From Pythium myriotylum (taxonomy: Eukaryota; Oomycota; Peronosporomycetes; Pythiales; Pythiaceae), in assembly GCA_023091665.1 (NCBI GenBank), contig JALJCQ010000011.1:620001-684000 (forward strand): a stretch of DNA of 64,000 nucleotides. The letters run 5' to 3'. A program made the position numbers and the translations under genes. Numbering within the stretch: the first letter of the stretch is position 1; each line of letters begins with the position of its first letter. The notes below the pieces were generated by a model. It was not told where the DNA came from. It worked only from the letters and a program-made list of their open reading frames with translations, and did no database searches. Shown piece after piece: positions 30,340 to 42,191 of the stretch.

Positions 30340-33138
30340 ATGTCGGCCGTCCACGCCAGCGCGCCCGTGCTCATGGCCGGCGCCAACCTCTCGGCGCTCG
30401 GCAAGGCGCTCGGCGAGACGAGCATCTCCGAGGACCCGGCGTCGCCCTCGTCGCTCGCCATGGCCGCGCCCAAGAAGTCGCCCAAGAAGAGAGAACGCAC
30501 GGATAGCATGAAGAAGCTCGTCGTGCCGCCCGCCGCGCAGCGCGCCAAGTCCCACGGCGCCGCCTTCGACGCCGGCCACGACGACGCCGAGCTCGACGAC
30601 GACGACGACGAGGACGACGACGACGACGACGACGACGACGAACACGCAGGGTACTCGGACGCCTCCAGCTCCACGCCCGACCAAGGCATCAAGCTGCCCG
30701 TCAAAGACCGCACCGGCAGCGCCATCGCCGGCGTCTCGCGCGTCACGCTCATCTCCAACGCAGTCAAGACCGCGCCGCCCGCCAAGGAAAAGTCCAACCC
30801 GCGGAGGTGGTCCAAGGCCGAGGACGAGTCGCTGCGCCTCGCCGTCGAGCGCAGCGGCGAGCGCAACTGGAAGGCCATCGCCGAACAGGTGCCCGGGCGG
30901 AATCACACACAGTGCCTCCAACGGTGGACCAAGGTGCTCAAGCCCGGACTCATCAAGGGCCACTGGGACCCGGAAGAGGACGCCAAGCTGCGCGACCTCG
31001 TGGCGGAAGGCAAGCGCAACTGGGGCCAAGTCGCGTCGCTGATCCCCGGCCGAACGTGAGTACCCTCGCGAAGTGGCAGAGAAAATCATCTCATGACCTA
31101 ATGTTTCGTCTGACAAACAGCTCCAAGCAGTGCAGGGAACGATGGTGCAATCACCTCGATCCAAACATCAACAAAGGGTGGGTTACCATCTGCCTCGCTA
31201 TTGGTGGATACGCCTCAATTAATCGTAATGGGAAACGCCCAGGTTGTACACTGAAGAAGAGGATCGTATTATCATGGAGATGCAAGCCAAGCTTGGTAAC
31301 CGCTGGTCCATCATTGCGCAGCATCTAAAAGTACGTCACTGCCGTCGTGGCTGAAACACTTCCCCTGATTCTGACGCATGAACGCTCCAGGGTCGCACAG
31401 AAGATGCGGTCAAGATCAGGTGGAAGTCCCTCATGCGAGGCAAGAAAGCCGCGGGTAAAGAGCAGCAGCAACATCAACAGTCAGTGCTCGCTTCTTCGAC
31501 TCCTTCCGATGGCGCTCCAGCCGCAGCCACATCCACATTCCAGCCTGCTGCTGCTGCTGCAGCTGCTGCTTCGACGATCAACGCATCGCCTGCGGCGGCA
31601 GCAGCAGCAGCAGCGGCAGCGAGTGATCCGCGGTCAAAGCCTGCCCGGACACCCACGAAGCAGAAGACAAGGGCCGCGTCACCAGTCGCAAAGCCGCTGG
31701 AGCCGATTGCATTCAAACCAGAGCCCGCAAGTGCTGCTCCACAACTTTCGGCGCAGCCAGTCTCGGCACCTCAGCCGATTCACCTCCCTCCATCGTCTGT
31801 GAGCGTGCCAGACGGAGCGGCTGGGGCCTCTCTTGACTCGAAGCAAGTTGCAGCTTCGATCAACTCGTACATGCAAAATGTGAATGATATGGTCGCGGCG
31901 TCTATCCACAACTTCCGACTCAGCCAAAACTTCTCTCCGGGCATGCAAGTGGGTGTACCTGCGTCAACTGCAGGGGCCACAGCAACCTCAAACGTGCAAG
32001 TTACAAGCGGGCAGATGATGGCACCGACCCACGCGTCAATGATGGCACAGTCCACGATATCTCCTATGAACCAACCGGTGTATTCGATGGGGACCCAACA
32101 AGGCTATGCTATGCCACAACAGCATCGAGGGTACGCCGTCCCCGCTGGGGCGTACCAGATGCAAGGCAACATGAATCTACCTCCAAACTACGTGCTCCCT
32201 ACTTCCGGAATGGCTTCGAATAGTGCCGGCCAGCAGTTCCAGGTGTCAATGGCACAAACGTCGAGCCACGTGGCGATGCCGATGAATCCGTACGGACAGT
32301 TTGCCGCCACAGGTATGATGAATGATGGCAGAGGTATGTCCCTACCTACTCAAGGGCAGGGATTTGGAACCCCCTCCGTACCCATGGGTGGGTCGGTGGG
32401 GGTTGCATACCAAAATGGTGTTCCCATGGTCTCACATCAATTCACGATGTCACAAGGTCTCACCATGCCTCCGACACACCCTCCTGTGGGAGTGTCCCAA
32501 TCGGAGCCTCTGGCGCCAGTGTCAATACAAGCAGTACCCACACATGCTGTGACGACGGCGTCCAAGCTTGCCACTCCCCGAGAGGAATGGGGTTCATCAC
32601 AAACCCCCCGCTCTCACTTGATCATGACTGAGGGTCATGCGTCTGCGTACGAGCTCTTCCACCAACAACGATTGCGACTAATGTTGAAGGAGCGTGAGAA
32701 AGGAATGTCTCTCACATCAGCTCCTTCACCCGGCCAAGCGATGCTCACGAAAGAGCTCAAGGCGAATAAGGAGCGCCAGAAGCGACAAGAGATGATGCAA
32801 CAAGGATGGAAAACCGCAGTGGACGCTATGATGCTCAGCACAGTACGTCTGCTCATAATTTCTTTGCTCTGTTCCCGTTAGCTGATTAAATTTTTGTGCA
32901 GGATTCACCTTCTTTAGAGGATGGAGACAACTTGATGGAGAAGGTTGGCCTCTCGGCGCTTGACCCCGTTGACGATGAGCTGATTGGCGGCGATGTTGAT
33001 ATCACACTTCCGTCAGGTACGTCGTTCGCCCAGGTTCTATCTGTTGTTGTGCTCATGCTCACGCTGTACTCTGCTTGCATTACAGATGACACAATTGTGG
33101 AACCCGACGAGCCGATTTTGATCGTCGATAACGAGTAA
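30340..33138 (+). CDS. Three-repeat (R1R2R3) MYB transcription factor
   Basis: Nuclear DNA-binding protein of the c-MYB/3R-MYB type, which bind AACNG sites and often control the cell cycle or differentiation. Exons 30340-31055, 31121-31177, 31243-31330, 31391-32842, 32902-33016, 33086-33138 give 826 aa. R1 starts 'RRWSKAEDESLRLAV' near residue 155, R2 'KGHWDPEEDAKLRDLV' and R3 'LYTEEEDRIIMEM'. The conserved Trp spacing is kept, with the first Trp of R3 replaced, as is common. An acidic Asp run lies N-terminal at about 30590-30642. The C-terminal ~480 residues are Ala-, Gln- and Met-rich, suggesting an activation domain. The last intron (33017-33085) is a multiple of three and may be retained. 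Confidence 0.9.
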
Positions 33139-33434
33139 AGGATCCTGCGCCTGTACGAAAGAAGTCGAGTATAATTCAAGTGACGTGGGGATGAACCACT
33201 ATAGGAAGTGCGGCGCGAACTGAACAAGCCGACCAACCCAGGCGGGAGCAACCGCGGGTAAGCACTCGATCGCGAGCTCCGCCAAGGTGACACTCTGCAT
33301 TTTCTTGCGTGTCCAACTGTACCATGCGTGTATATCTGTTCTTTTTCTTTCTTTCTATTAGTCCGCTGCTCGCCTGGGGACACCTGTAACTTAACGACCA
33401 CCAATGACATGTATAAACAATCTCTCTGCGCATT

Positions 33435-34763
33435 CTATTCGTCATCTTCGTAGTAGAATTCGTCATCTTCGCCTTCGCCTTCTTCATCCTCGTCAGACAC
33501 ATCGCTCAGGTTAATGTTGATAGGAAGATTGGCGAGCGCGTACAGGAAAATCGCGGCGACGGCTCCGATGATCACGTTGCGGGTACTCTTGTCAAAGCCC
33601 TTTGTCTCCACTTCCTCATCCCCGCCGTGCTGCTGTGCCTGTTGCTTCTTCCGAGCGACCTCAGCCGCGAGTTCGCGACGGCTCCAGTTCAAACTTCGAT
33701 AAGGCTCTAAGAAGGTTACATGCAACGACTCTGGGACTTTTTTCATGAAGTTGGTGTCAGACTTGGCGAAATAGTTCTCCTGGTTTTGTGAGTAGCTCGC
33801 TTGGAGATGCTCCATGGAGAGTGCCCGGGGTCGGTTGCCTTCGCTCTCAAGGCCGAAGTACTTGTCGCGGATCCGCTCAGCGTGGCCAATCAACAGCGGC
33901 GCATATTGATATACTGTCTTGCAAAGTTGCGGGTCGCTTAGTGCGTCCACAGTATGACCAAACACGGCGGCATCTAGAGCGCTTGGGCGGTCGCCAAAGA
34001 AGTAGTCACCAGTCGAGTCAGCGAGCTTGGCGTTGAGAGAAGTGTAACAGTCGCGCGCGATCACGTAAGCCTGCTCCTTGGTGTGGAGACCGCTCTGCTT
34101 GAGCGTGTTGATGTACTCGAGGTGCATTTTCTTAGGAAGGAAGTGGTTGACGGGGAATGGCACGTGCTTCTTCACCTGAGGCCGCGTGATCTCCTTGTAG
34201 GTGATCGGGTCCACCCAGCGGCAGTACGTCTGCAATCCAAAAACAGCAAGCGCTCTCAATGGGGAGATCTACGGTAGCGACAACGATCACTCTCGTACCA
34301 TGACGCGGTGGAGCTTGTCGTTGACCATGGAGCGGAACGCGAACGACTCGCTCTTGTGCGCTGCGCTGAGCCACTCGTCCAAATCGCAGTGGAACGTCTG
34401 CAGGTGCTGCAGGATCTCGTCCTTGGGCACCAGAAAGTTGCCGTCGCTGAGCTGCGGCAGCTCGCTCGTGGCCTCATAAACCGGATACTTGGAGTTGTGC
34501 ACGTGGAGATGCAGCTTGGCCATGCGCACGTAGGCCTGGACATCCCAGGCCGGGAAGAACTGATGGAGCACCATCTTGTGGGTGGACGCCGACGAGCCAA
34601 ACTCCTTGGCGGTCTTCGGGAGGAAGCCGTGGCCGTGGATCGCGTTGTGCAGCTCGTCGTGGAGCCGCTCGGTCTCCGGCAGCAGCGAGCTGAAGCGGTC
34701 GTTCGGGAACATGTCGTCGCTCATCTTTGACCCGTGCGTGTGATGGCCATGGGAGCTGCTCAC
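33435..34763 (-). CDS. Metaxin/SAM37-like mitochondrial outer-membrane protein
   Basis: Two exons, 34299-34763 and 33435-34229, giving 419 aa. The layout matches metaxins: an N-terminal thioredoxin/GST-N-like region ('LHQFFPAWDVQAYVRMAKLHLHVHN', 'ELPQLSDGNFLV'), a GST-C-like helical region with 'DYFFGDRPSALDAAVFGHTV', which is a strong metaxin/GST-C signature, and a C-terminal membrane anchor ('NVIIGAVAAIFLYALANLPI') followed by an acidic tail. Metaxins work in the SAM complex that inserts beta-barrel proteins in the outer membrane. An inner Met (MSDDMF, 34724) is a possible start. The gene converges on the MYB gene and is divergent from UTP6, with starts 166 bp apart. Confidence 0.78.
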
Positions 34764-34928
34764 GAGCGCATCGATACGAACACGTTACAAACTACTAACA
34801 ATTTACTGGGATTCTCCGACTAAGTACGTCATGTTTCCGCGCGGGAGACCACCAACCAACAGCTCAAAGGCAACAAGCTCCGGTCGAGTGTCGCCTCGTG
34901 CGCAGCAGAACGAGCCCGAGAGGACACG

Positions 34929-37017
34929 ATGGCGGACACGGTGCAGGTGCTCATGGAGCGCATGATCCCGGAGATCGAGGATCTCCAGGAGAAGAAGCTC
35001 TTCTCGGCGGTGCGTTTGAGTGGGAATACAGATCCATCATTTGCCATTGTCCATGCTGACGTTGTCGGAATTGTGTGCTCCAGGATGAGATCCACCAGAT
35101 CGTCGAGCGCCGCCGAGAGTTCGAGTACATGATGCGCCGAGTGCCGCTGCGCAAGATTGACGGTCTGCGTTACATCGAGTACGAGCTCAACCTCGACGCG
35201 CTGCGCAAGAAGCGCAAGGCCCGCCTCGGGCTGATTAAGTTGTCCTTGAGCGACACAGCCGGCATCAAACGCGTCCACGCTATCTTCGACCGATTGCTGT
35301 ACAAGCACCGTGGTAGTGTTGACCTCTGGCTCCAGTACATCGAGTTCTGTAAGACGGAGGGCAGTGGACGAGTCTTGTCCCACGTCTTCACGCGAGCGCT
35401 GCAGTCGCACCCACGCAGCCCGGAGCTGTGGATTGAGGCGGCGTCGTTTGAGTTTTCTGTGAATCTGAGCGTTGACTCCGCGCGAGTGCTGATGCAGCGA
35501 GCGATTCGAATCAACAAGCACAACCAGAAACTCTGGCTCGAGTACTTCCGACTCGAACTACTGTACATCCAGAAGCTGACTGTGCGCCGAGAGATTCTCA
35601 AACTTGATGGCGACAACTCGAACGAAAACGAGGATACTGGCGCAAGTGTCCTGCTTGAAGAACTGCCCGAGGAGGCTGACACGGAGGGCATGACCACGGA
35701 GGAGATTGAGGCTGCGACTGAGAAGCAGCGCTCGCGCGCCATGATCTTGGACGGAGCCATCCCGCGAATCATCTTCAAAAATGCAATTGCATCGATTCCC
35801 GACGACGTGGCGTTCCGACTCCAGTTTGTATCCATTTCGGATCTCTTTGGTCGTCGCTTCGCTGCAAATTTGTCGCAGTTCATTCTCGACGCCTGTATCG
35901 AGGACTTTCCCTCAAGTGAGCTCGTTCATGCAGTCAAATCATTGCGTCCGTTTGTCATCGAGGAAGATACCGACAAGGCCGAACGTGAGAGTATCGCTCT
36001 CTTCGAGAAGAGCGTCGAGCAGCTCGCGACAGTTATGATGAAGGAAAAGTTTGTCGAGTGGATCGTTGATCGCCTGTCGTCTCCAGGCAAGTCCTCGTTC
36101 ATCGTCGAGTACGCCAAGACGACCTTAGAAAAATATGTCGATGAACCAGACACGTTCTCTCCGGAGATCTGTACGAAGTACGTGGATTTCGTCGCCCGTA
36201 CTGAGGGATCTGCCGCTGCCGTTGCTGCTATCCACAACATTCTCGGAAAGAAACAGTATTCAACATCGGCCGAGTTGTGGCTTCTGCACTCACAGCTAGT
36301 CCTCCATCCACATACTCACGACGACCATGACAAACGACCCACAAAGCGCCGACGCTCAATGGACACTAAGAATCACCACCACAAGAAGCAGCCACTGGAC
36401 GAGGCTGTTACAGTGCTGAGAGACGCACTCAAGCACGTGTCAAAGAGCGACCACCCCGGACTGTACGCTGTCTGGACTCGTATAATCGAGCTATTGATTG
36501 GTGATCCTGCCTCAAACCCTGGTGCCATCGAAACAGCATTCCAGGTGCGGTGTCTAGCTGCAATTCGAATCCATGACATTGTGTTTTCTGATTGCCAAAA
36601 CTGAATATTTTGTAGGATGCTATCAAGACCCAAAAAGTCGGCTCAGACGAATGGAGCGCTCTCCGAGAACAGCACTTGCTCTGGTCAGCTGTTGCTCGCC
36701 CCGTCGACGTGGTTCGCGCATTGTACAAGAAGTACATCGACAATGGTCAGCTACTCCCATCGAAGTCGACCCATGCATTCCTGATGCGCTGCATCGACTT
36801 CGAGAGTTCGCTGCTCGCATCGGAAGTCTCAGTCGATCGAGTGCGTGCGCTGTTCGAGAAGCTCGTCGATCTCTTTGGCAAGAGCGACGAAGAGATCTGG
36901 GTCGCTTACATCGAGTTCTTCCGCGAGCATTCGCGTTTTGCCGACGCGAACGCTGTGCTGCATCGCGCACAACGCGTGTGGAAAGACTCGCCGCGTCTAC
37001 TGCAGCTTGCCATCTAG
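34929..37017 (+). CDS. UTP6: UTP6-type U3 snoRNP / small-subunit processome protein (HAT repeats)
   Basis: Nucleolar component of the small-subunit processome needed for 18S rRNA maturation. Exons 34929-35009, 35084-36544 and 36616-37017 give 647 aa (human UTP6 is 597). The N-terminus is diagnostic: 'MADTVQVLMERMIPEIEDL', 'FSADEIHQIVERRREFEYMMRR', 'DGLRYIEYELNLDALR'. HAT repeats follow, e.g. 'HAIFDRLLYKHRGSVDLWLQYIEFCK', 'VFTRALQSHPRSPELWIEAA', 'LMQRAIRINKHNQKLWLEYFRLEL', with a last group near the C-terminus ('LFEKLVDLFGKSDEEIWVAYIEFF'). A His/Lys-rich insert (NHHHKKQ) lies in the middle. The family call is strong. Confidence 0.92.
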
Positions 37018-37305
37018 AAAAACACGTCATACAATTGAACTCAGTCCATAGACCGAATGGAGCTTCTTGGTTGCGTGTAGCAATATACTGTTCCATTCAA
37101 ATGTGTGCATAATCTAGTGCTTCCAAGCCTCTTCTACCGCTCTTCTCTTCCGCGGGCCTTGCCAAAAGAAAAGCGTACCCATGATTCTCTCTGTGGTCGT
37201 CCGTCCCGTGATTCAAACGGCAGCAACGTCCTGCCTGGCGTGTTGCGCGATCTTTCTCGATCTTTTGTCGTGCAGGAACGCCCACGGAGTCGCGCCGCGT
37301 GGCGT

Positions 37306-37512
37306 TTATCGGGCCTCGAACTGGATGAGTCGCTTGGTGCGAGCCTTGTACATGATGCGGTAGCCGCAGGCGCGGCAGCGGATGGGGTCGCGCGCCGATA
37401 AATAGTTGACGATGCCGCAGTCGCCGCAGATGTACTTGATCTCCGGGTCCTTGACGATCGCCACGGCCTCGCGGCTCGGCGCGTTCGGTGCAGGGGTCGC
37501 TCCTCCGTCCAT
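37306..37512 (-). CDS. RNA polymerase I/II/III shared subunit RPABC4 (RPB12)
   Basis: A 68-aa single-exon protein shared by all three nuclear RNA polymerases. The zinc site is complete: 'YICGDCG' gives the first Cys pair and '[10 protein letters not shown]' the second. The basic end '[17 protein letters not shown]' is the almost invariant C-terminus of the family. Length fits (human 58, yeast 70). It is divergent from NMD3 with a 29-bp near-perfect palindrome between them. Confidence 0.95.
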   Translation of the reverse strand: MDGGATPAPNAPSREAVAIVKDPEIKYICGDCGIVNYLSARDPIRCRACGYRIMYKARTKRLIQFEAR

Positions 37513-37623
37513 TCTCGCAAGTGTGGACTGGCAGGTAGGGTCGCTCGTGACTGGGCGCGGGTTGATCGGGGAGGGGCGATTGCACCTCGTTTCCGAGGTT
37601 TTTTAAGAGGGGTGCAAGACTAG

Positions 37624-37652
37624 CCTAATCCGACAGAGTCTGTCGGATTAGG
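37624..37652. repeat. 29-bp palindrome (14-bp perfect arms, 1-nt centre)
   Basis: Arms cctaatccgacaga and tctgtcggattagg flank a central g. It lies in the 215-bp divergent interval between RPB12 and NMD3, about 75-100 bp before the NMD3 start. Such a long perfect symmetry is not expected by chance in 64 kb. It may be a bidirectional promoter element or the remnant of a small inverted-repeat element. Confidence 0.85.
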
Positions 37653-37727
37653 CCTGGATGGTTTGATTGGGTGGACGCCATTTCGGAGCCATCGAGCAGT
37701 TGGGTGGCACAGGAAGAAGCGAGCGCC

Positions 37728-39428
37728 ATGGCGACGATGATGGAGGCGCAGCTGCCGACAATGTAAGCGCGTCTGCGAGAGAGCGCGAGGATGGATGCGT
37801 GGGAATTGACGGTGCTCTGCTAGTCTCTGCTGCATGTGCGCGGCGCCGATCAAGGCCAACCCGGCCAACATGTGCGTGAGCTGTCTCAAGAGCCGCGTCG
37901 ACATCACCGAGGGCATCCCCAAGGAAGTGCTCATCCACCAGTGCCGCGGCTGCCTCAAGTGGTCGCGACCGCCGTGGATCGTCGCCGAGCTCGAGTCGCG
38001 CGAGCTGCTCGCGATGTGTCTCAAGAAGATCAACAACCTCAACCGCGTCAAGCTCGTGGACGCCAACTGGATCTGGACCGAGCCCCACTCGCGCCGACTC
38101 AAGCTCAAGCTCACGGTCCAGAAAGAAGTCTTCTCGCGCATGATCCTGCAGCAGTCGTTCGTCGTGACGTTCGTCGTGCGCAACCAGCAGTGTGACGAGT
38201 GCCAGGCCTCGTTCACCAACCAGAGCTGGCGCGCTGTCGTGCAGGTGCGCCAGCGCGTGGACCACAAGCGAACCTTCTTCTTCCTCGAGCAGCTCATCCT
38301 CAAGCACCGCGCCCATGAGAAGACCACGAACATCGAGTCGCACCCCGATGGCGTCGACTTTTTCTTCGCCGAGCGCAACCACGCGCTGCGTTTTGTGGAC
38401 TTTCTCCAAGAGTCCGTGCCGATCAAGCTCAAGACGGCGAAGAAGCTCATCTCAGCTGATAACCACAGCAACACGGCCAACTACAAGTTCACTAACATGG
38501 TTGAGATTGCGCCTGTGTGTAAAGACGACCTCGTCGTGCTGCCGATCAAGCTCGCTCGCCTGTTGGGCAACATCTCGTGCCTTTGCGTTGTCACGGCCGT
38601 CACATCCTCCATCCACGTGATTGACCCTTTCACTACGCAAACGTGAGTTATGGTGTTTAGCGCATGTTCCAACTAACTATATTCTAACGTCGTCATAATC
38701 CAAACTCTAGGGCGGAGATCGACAACGAGAAGTTCTGGAAGTACCCTTTCCGCGCGATTCGATCGATCAAGGCCATGGTCGACTACACAGTGCTGGACAC
38801 TTCGCCGCTAGCGGTGCCGGCGAGCGGTGGGCGCCCTATTCGAACGAACCGCAAGACTCGTCTCGCCGAGATGGAGGTCGTCCGTAACAGCGACTTTGGC
38901 GTGAACGATACGCGCTTCCAGACGGTCAGCCATCTTGGTGTGCTTCTTCACCCAGGAGACACTGCGCTGGGCTACGACCTCACGTCTGCGGTCTTCAACG
39001 ATAATGACCTGGAGCCCCTTGTACAGGCTGGTATCACGCTGCCAGACGTAATCCTCGTCAAGAAGCAGTTCCCACGCCGCATCCAGAAGCGGGCTCGTAA
39101 CTGGAAGCTGAAGAAGATGGAAGGTGTCGAGCAGACCCACATGCGCCAAGCTGACTTGGACAAGGAAGAGGAAGACTACGAACAGTTCATGGACGACCTT
39201 GAAGAGGATCGCGACATGCGCATGCAGATCAATGTGTACAAGGCCAACAACGATGGCGGGGAGGAAGCTATGGATGAGGACGAGGATGACGAAGAAGACG
39301 GGGCGGCAATCCCTCTCGACGAAATGCTTGATGAGCTTACTGTTTCTGAGGAACAGGAGGCCGGAACCCAGTTGCTCAGCGAAGCGGAGGCAAATGCTGC
39401 CCCAGCCTGGGAGCTTGAGGAGCTGTAA
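37728..39428 (+). CDS. NMD3: NMD3, 60S ribosomal subunit nuclear export adaptor
   Basis: Binds the 60S subunit and recruits the exportin CRM1. Exons 37728-37762, 37824-38642 and 38711-39428 give 523 aa (human 503). The tiny first exon is required: joining it to the second rebuilds '..T-ILCCMC', the first zinc Cys pair of NMD3. Further pairs are CVSC, CRGC and CDEC. Family blocks include 'VDITEGIPKEV', 'ELESRELLAMCLKKI', 'WIWTEPHSRRLKLKLTVQKEV', 'QLILKH' and 'HLGVLLHPGDTALGYDL'. The acidic C-terminal half (about the last 90 residues) with 'LDEMLDELTV' fits the leucine-rich export signal region. An ATTGG lies about 60 bp upstream of the ATG. Confidence 0.95.
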
Positions 39429-39545
39429 GATACGCCGAAGCCTTGCCTATTGACAAAGAAGTTGTTTGGATAAGAGTTTTTATAGATTCTTTTGCTGCAT
39501 TTGACCACACGTATCCATGCGCAAGTCGCTCCACAGTAACTCTGC

Positions 39546-41379
39546 TTAAGTGGCCTCTGGGATCTTCCAGTTGTTCGAGACCGGACCAACGTCCTGAATC
39601 ACCTCGCGGTGGCACGACCAAACGAGCTTGATCGCCTCCGGAGTGCCGATGCCGCCGGCGTTCGGATCGCCGGCAGGGCCGAACCAGTGGTTCTGCGGTG
39701 CGCCAGTCGTGCGAGCGCGGATGCCACTGTACGTCGTACCGTTGACCGTGTTGGCCAGCACGTGCTGTGTGAAGTGAACATCGTTCGAGACGACAGCAGC
39801 AGTCAAGTGGGCATCCATGCGCTCGAGCGCGTCGAGAACAAGCTGGAGATCGCCATCTTCGTACTCAGTGAGCACCTGGAATGGGCCGAAGATCTCTGTC
39901 GTCGCAAGCTCGAAGTTGCCCGGCTTGACGAGCTCCTTCAGTGGCACGAAGATGGCCGTTGGCTCAATCGCACCGTACTTCTTCGGGATTGTGTGGTTCT
40001 CTGTGAGTGATAGGGTCGCCATTAGTCGAAGATCAACAACCACTTCAGACAATACGACTTACTCAGTTCCTTCGCACCAAAAGCGACACGAGCACCCGGG
40101 ATTTCGAGAAGCGCCTTGGCATGGTTGAGCATGCGCTCAGTTGTCACCGTGAGCACCGGACCAACAGTCAGATCATCGAGCTTGCGTCGCTTCGCGAGTT
40201 CCGCAAGCTTGGTCTCGAGACCGGCGTTCGCCCAGTTCTTGTGCATGAACAGAATCGACTGCGCCGAGCACTTCTGGCCGGAGCAGGCGTACGCGTCCTG
40301 GTCACACGTCCATGCCACGTAGTCGAAGTTGTGGACGTCGGGACCGAGCACCTTCCAGTCGAAGCCGGCATCCTCAAGCTTGATGCGGCCGTGGAGGTCG
40401 AGCGCGAGCTTCTCAGCGACTGCCTGCGAGCCCGTGAACAGCGTGTTGCGCGGCTTGACCTGAAGAAGCAAGTCGTTCATGACAGGTCCGTCACTGTGGA
40501 TGAAATCCACGTCGGTCTTGGGAAGGCCGCACTCGTGGAACAGACGCAGTGCCTCCTGCATGACGATGCTAACCTTCGAATCGACCTTCATCAGCACCTT
40601 GTTACCCATGAACAAGGCACCGAAGAGCTGAAGCACCGGGATCTCAAACGGGAAGTTGAACGGCGTGATAAGCGCCACTGGGCCGTACGGCCAGCGGTAG
40701 CCATGGCTCATCTGGCCCAGGTGGTCACCAGGCACTCCGAACGAGCGAGCCAGGAAGCGCACTTGGTCTCCCGAGAAGTTGTCCAAGAAGCGCTGAGTGA
40801 CGCGCACTTCGGTGGCCGCCTGCGCATAGCTCTTTGGCGACACGCGCTGGATGAGACGCGCAAAGTAATCCGCGATCTCCGGCTTCTGCAAGGCAGTGCC
40901 AGCCTTGTTCGAGATCTCGCCGTACATGACGTAGCTACAGATCCAAACGAATCAGATACATAGACAGGCAGAACGTACTTAACGCAGGAAAAGCGTACCG
41001 CTCGACGTTCTTGAATGGGTTGTGGAGGCCGTGCTTGGGGCAGGAGGCCATGCTCTCGACGAACGGCGCAAGCTCGTCCTTCTGCGTCAGCGGCATGTTG
41101 AGGAAGACCTCGCCGTTCAGCGGGTCCACGATCTTCTCATCCTTGGCCGTTTTGGTCCATTTACCACCGACTAAAGGCGCAGAGACAAGGTTAAAGAGAG
41201 TCTACAGTGTGAGAGCAACACAACATCCACGCACCGAGGTTGAATCCCTGGCCAGGGTTGGCACCGCTGAGGGCCTTGGGGTCGACCGTGGCCCACGAGG
41301 GCAGCGAGGCCATGGCGCGGCGCTGGCTGAGCGCGGCCGCGCGGCCCGTGGTCGCGACGCGCGCTGGAACTCTCCACAT
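39546..41379 (-). CDS. Delta-1-pyrroline-5-carboxylate dehydrogenase (ALDH4/12 type), mitochondrial
   Basis: Oxidises P5C/glutamate semialdehyde to glutamate in proline breakdown. Exons 41235-41379, 40999-41170, 40063-40934, 39546-40000 give 547 aa. The N-terminus 'MWRVPARVATTGRAAALSQRR' is a classic mitochondrial targeting peptide, which fixes the start. The body has the ALDH motifs: 'WPYGPVALITPFNFPFEIP', the cofactor-binding 'LFTGSQAVAEKLA', 'KLEDAGFDWKVLGPD' and the catalytic Cys in 'ACSGQKCSAQS' near residue 326. The C-terminal 'ATTEIFGPFQVLTEY' and 'TGAPQNHWFGPAGDPN' match the P5CDH branch (plant ALDH12-like). Function is well supported by family. Confidence 0.92.
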
Positions 41380-42011
41380 CGCTCTCGGCTTGGGGATCTC
41401 GAAGCGTGTCGACGAATGATGCGACGGCACAGAAGATGAGCTGCTCGCGGTTGGATGATCCGATATCACAGACTCAACTTGGACAGGTGTCTAACATCGT
41501 ATCAAACGATACATGATGCAATAGAAAGCATCCGATCCAACAGGTCATTATCATTCAAAGTTGGCCTAGCACCGGATCGATTTCGAGAGGTACTCGCCTA
41601 CACGATCTAAATTAGTTTTCACAAACTACACGAGCACCGTACGCGACATAATACGACGAGGAGCTACGCCAGACAATCTTCCTTCCTGACACCAACTTCA
41701 ACCCGTCGCAAGCGGATGGAAGCCATCACCAACCACTTGGGCTCCTGCACGGGGCCGACGCAGTGTCCCTCTCTCTTTCACTTTCTTTCTCTGTGAACCT
41801 GCATCGTCGCCCCACTCCAAGGGGCCTGCGATCGAGTCCTCGTTCGGACTCGAGTCGTGCGTTTTGTGCGCTTCTGCAAAACCTGTGAGGAGCTCTTTGG
41901 TCGCGTTCTCTGCCTCTGAAGAACGTCTCGCTCCGTCGGAACGGGAGAGCGGCTCGCGATCGCCGCGAAGCATGGGGCCTCTCCAGCTCAAGCGCGGTCG
42001 TGTCCAGAGCG
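41380..42011. other. Intergenic, upstream of P5CDH gene
   Basis: About 630 bp upstream of the P5CDH start and downstream of the 59-aa ORF. No supported coding region. A pyrimidine-rich tract (ctctctctttcactttctttctctg) lies at about 41769-41793. Confidence 0.4.
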
Positions 42012-42191
42012 CTACTTGGCCTCGGCGCCTTCGACCACTTCTTTCGGGATGTCGACCACCGCGAAGCGACGCCCGACCGCGCCCTTCTTGATCAAATCCT
42101 CCTTGGTCTCGTCGTCAAACTGGTTGCCGCCGCCGTCTTCGCCCTCCTTTGCCTCCGCCTTCTTTTTCTCCTCGTCTTTGCTTGGATCCAT
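42012..42191 (-). CDS. Small charged 59-aa protein
   Basis: A short ORF of 60 codons including the stop. It begins 'MDPSKDEEKKKAEAKEGEDGG', a run of Lys/Glu/Asp, and ends with a more hydrophobic part, 'KKGAVGRRFAVVDIPKEVVEG'. Composition changes cleanly at the ATG and stop, and the C-terminal part looks like a folded or interaction segment. I do not recognise a family. Being short, it could be chance, but the codon usage resembles that of its neighbours. No intron signal is needed. Confidence 0.45.
   Translation of the reverse strand: MDPSKDEEKKKAEAKEGEDGGGNQFDDETKEDLIKKGAVGRRFAVVDIPKEVVEGAEAK

Noticed and set aside
30590..30642. A GAC/GACGAC tract
   Set aside because: It encodes the acidic run of the MYB protein; no independent repeat is called.
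29944..31164. A 406-aa minus-strand ORF opposite the MYB gene, rich in Val/Gly/Arg
   Set aside because: It is the antisense of the Asp-rich and GC-rich MYB coding sequence and has no domain.
31540..31620. A CAG/GCA-rich tract that looks like a microsatellite
   Set aside because: It lies inside the MYB coding sequence and encodes an alanine run, so it is not a separate element.
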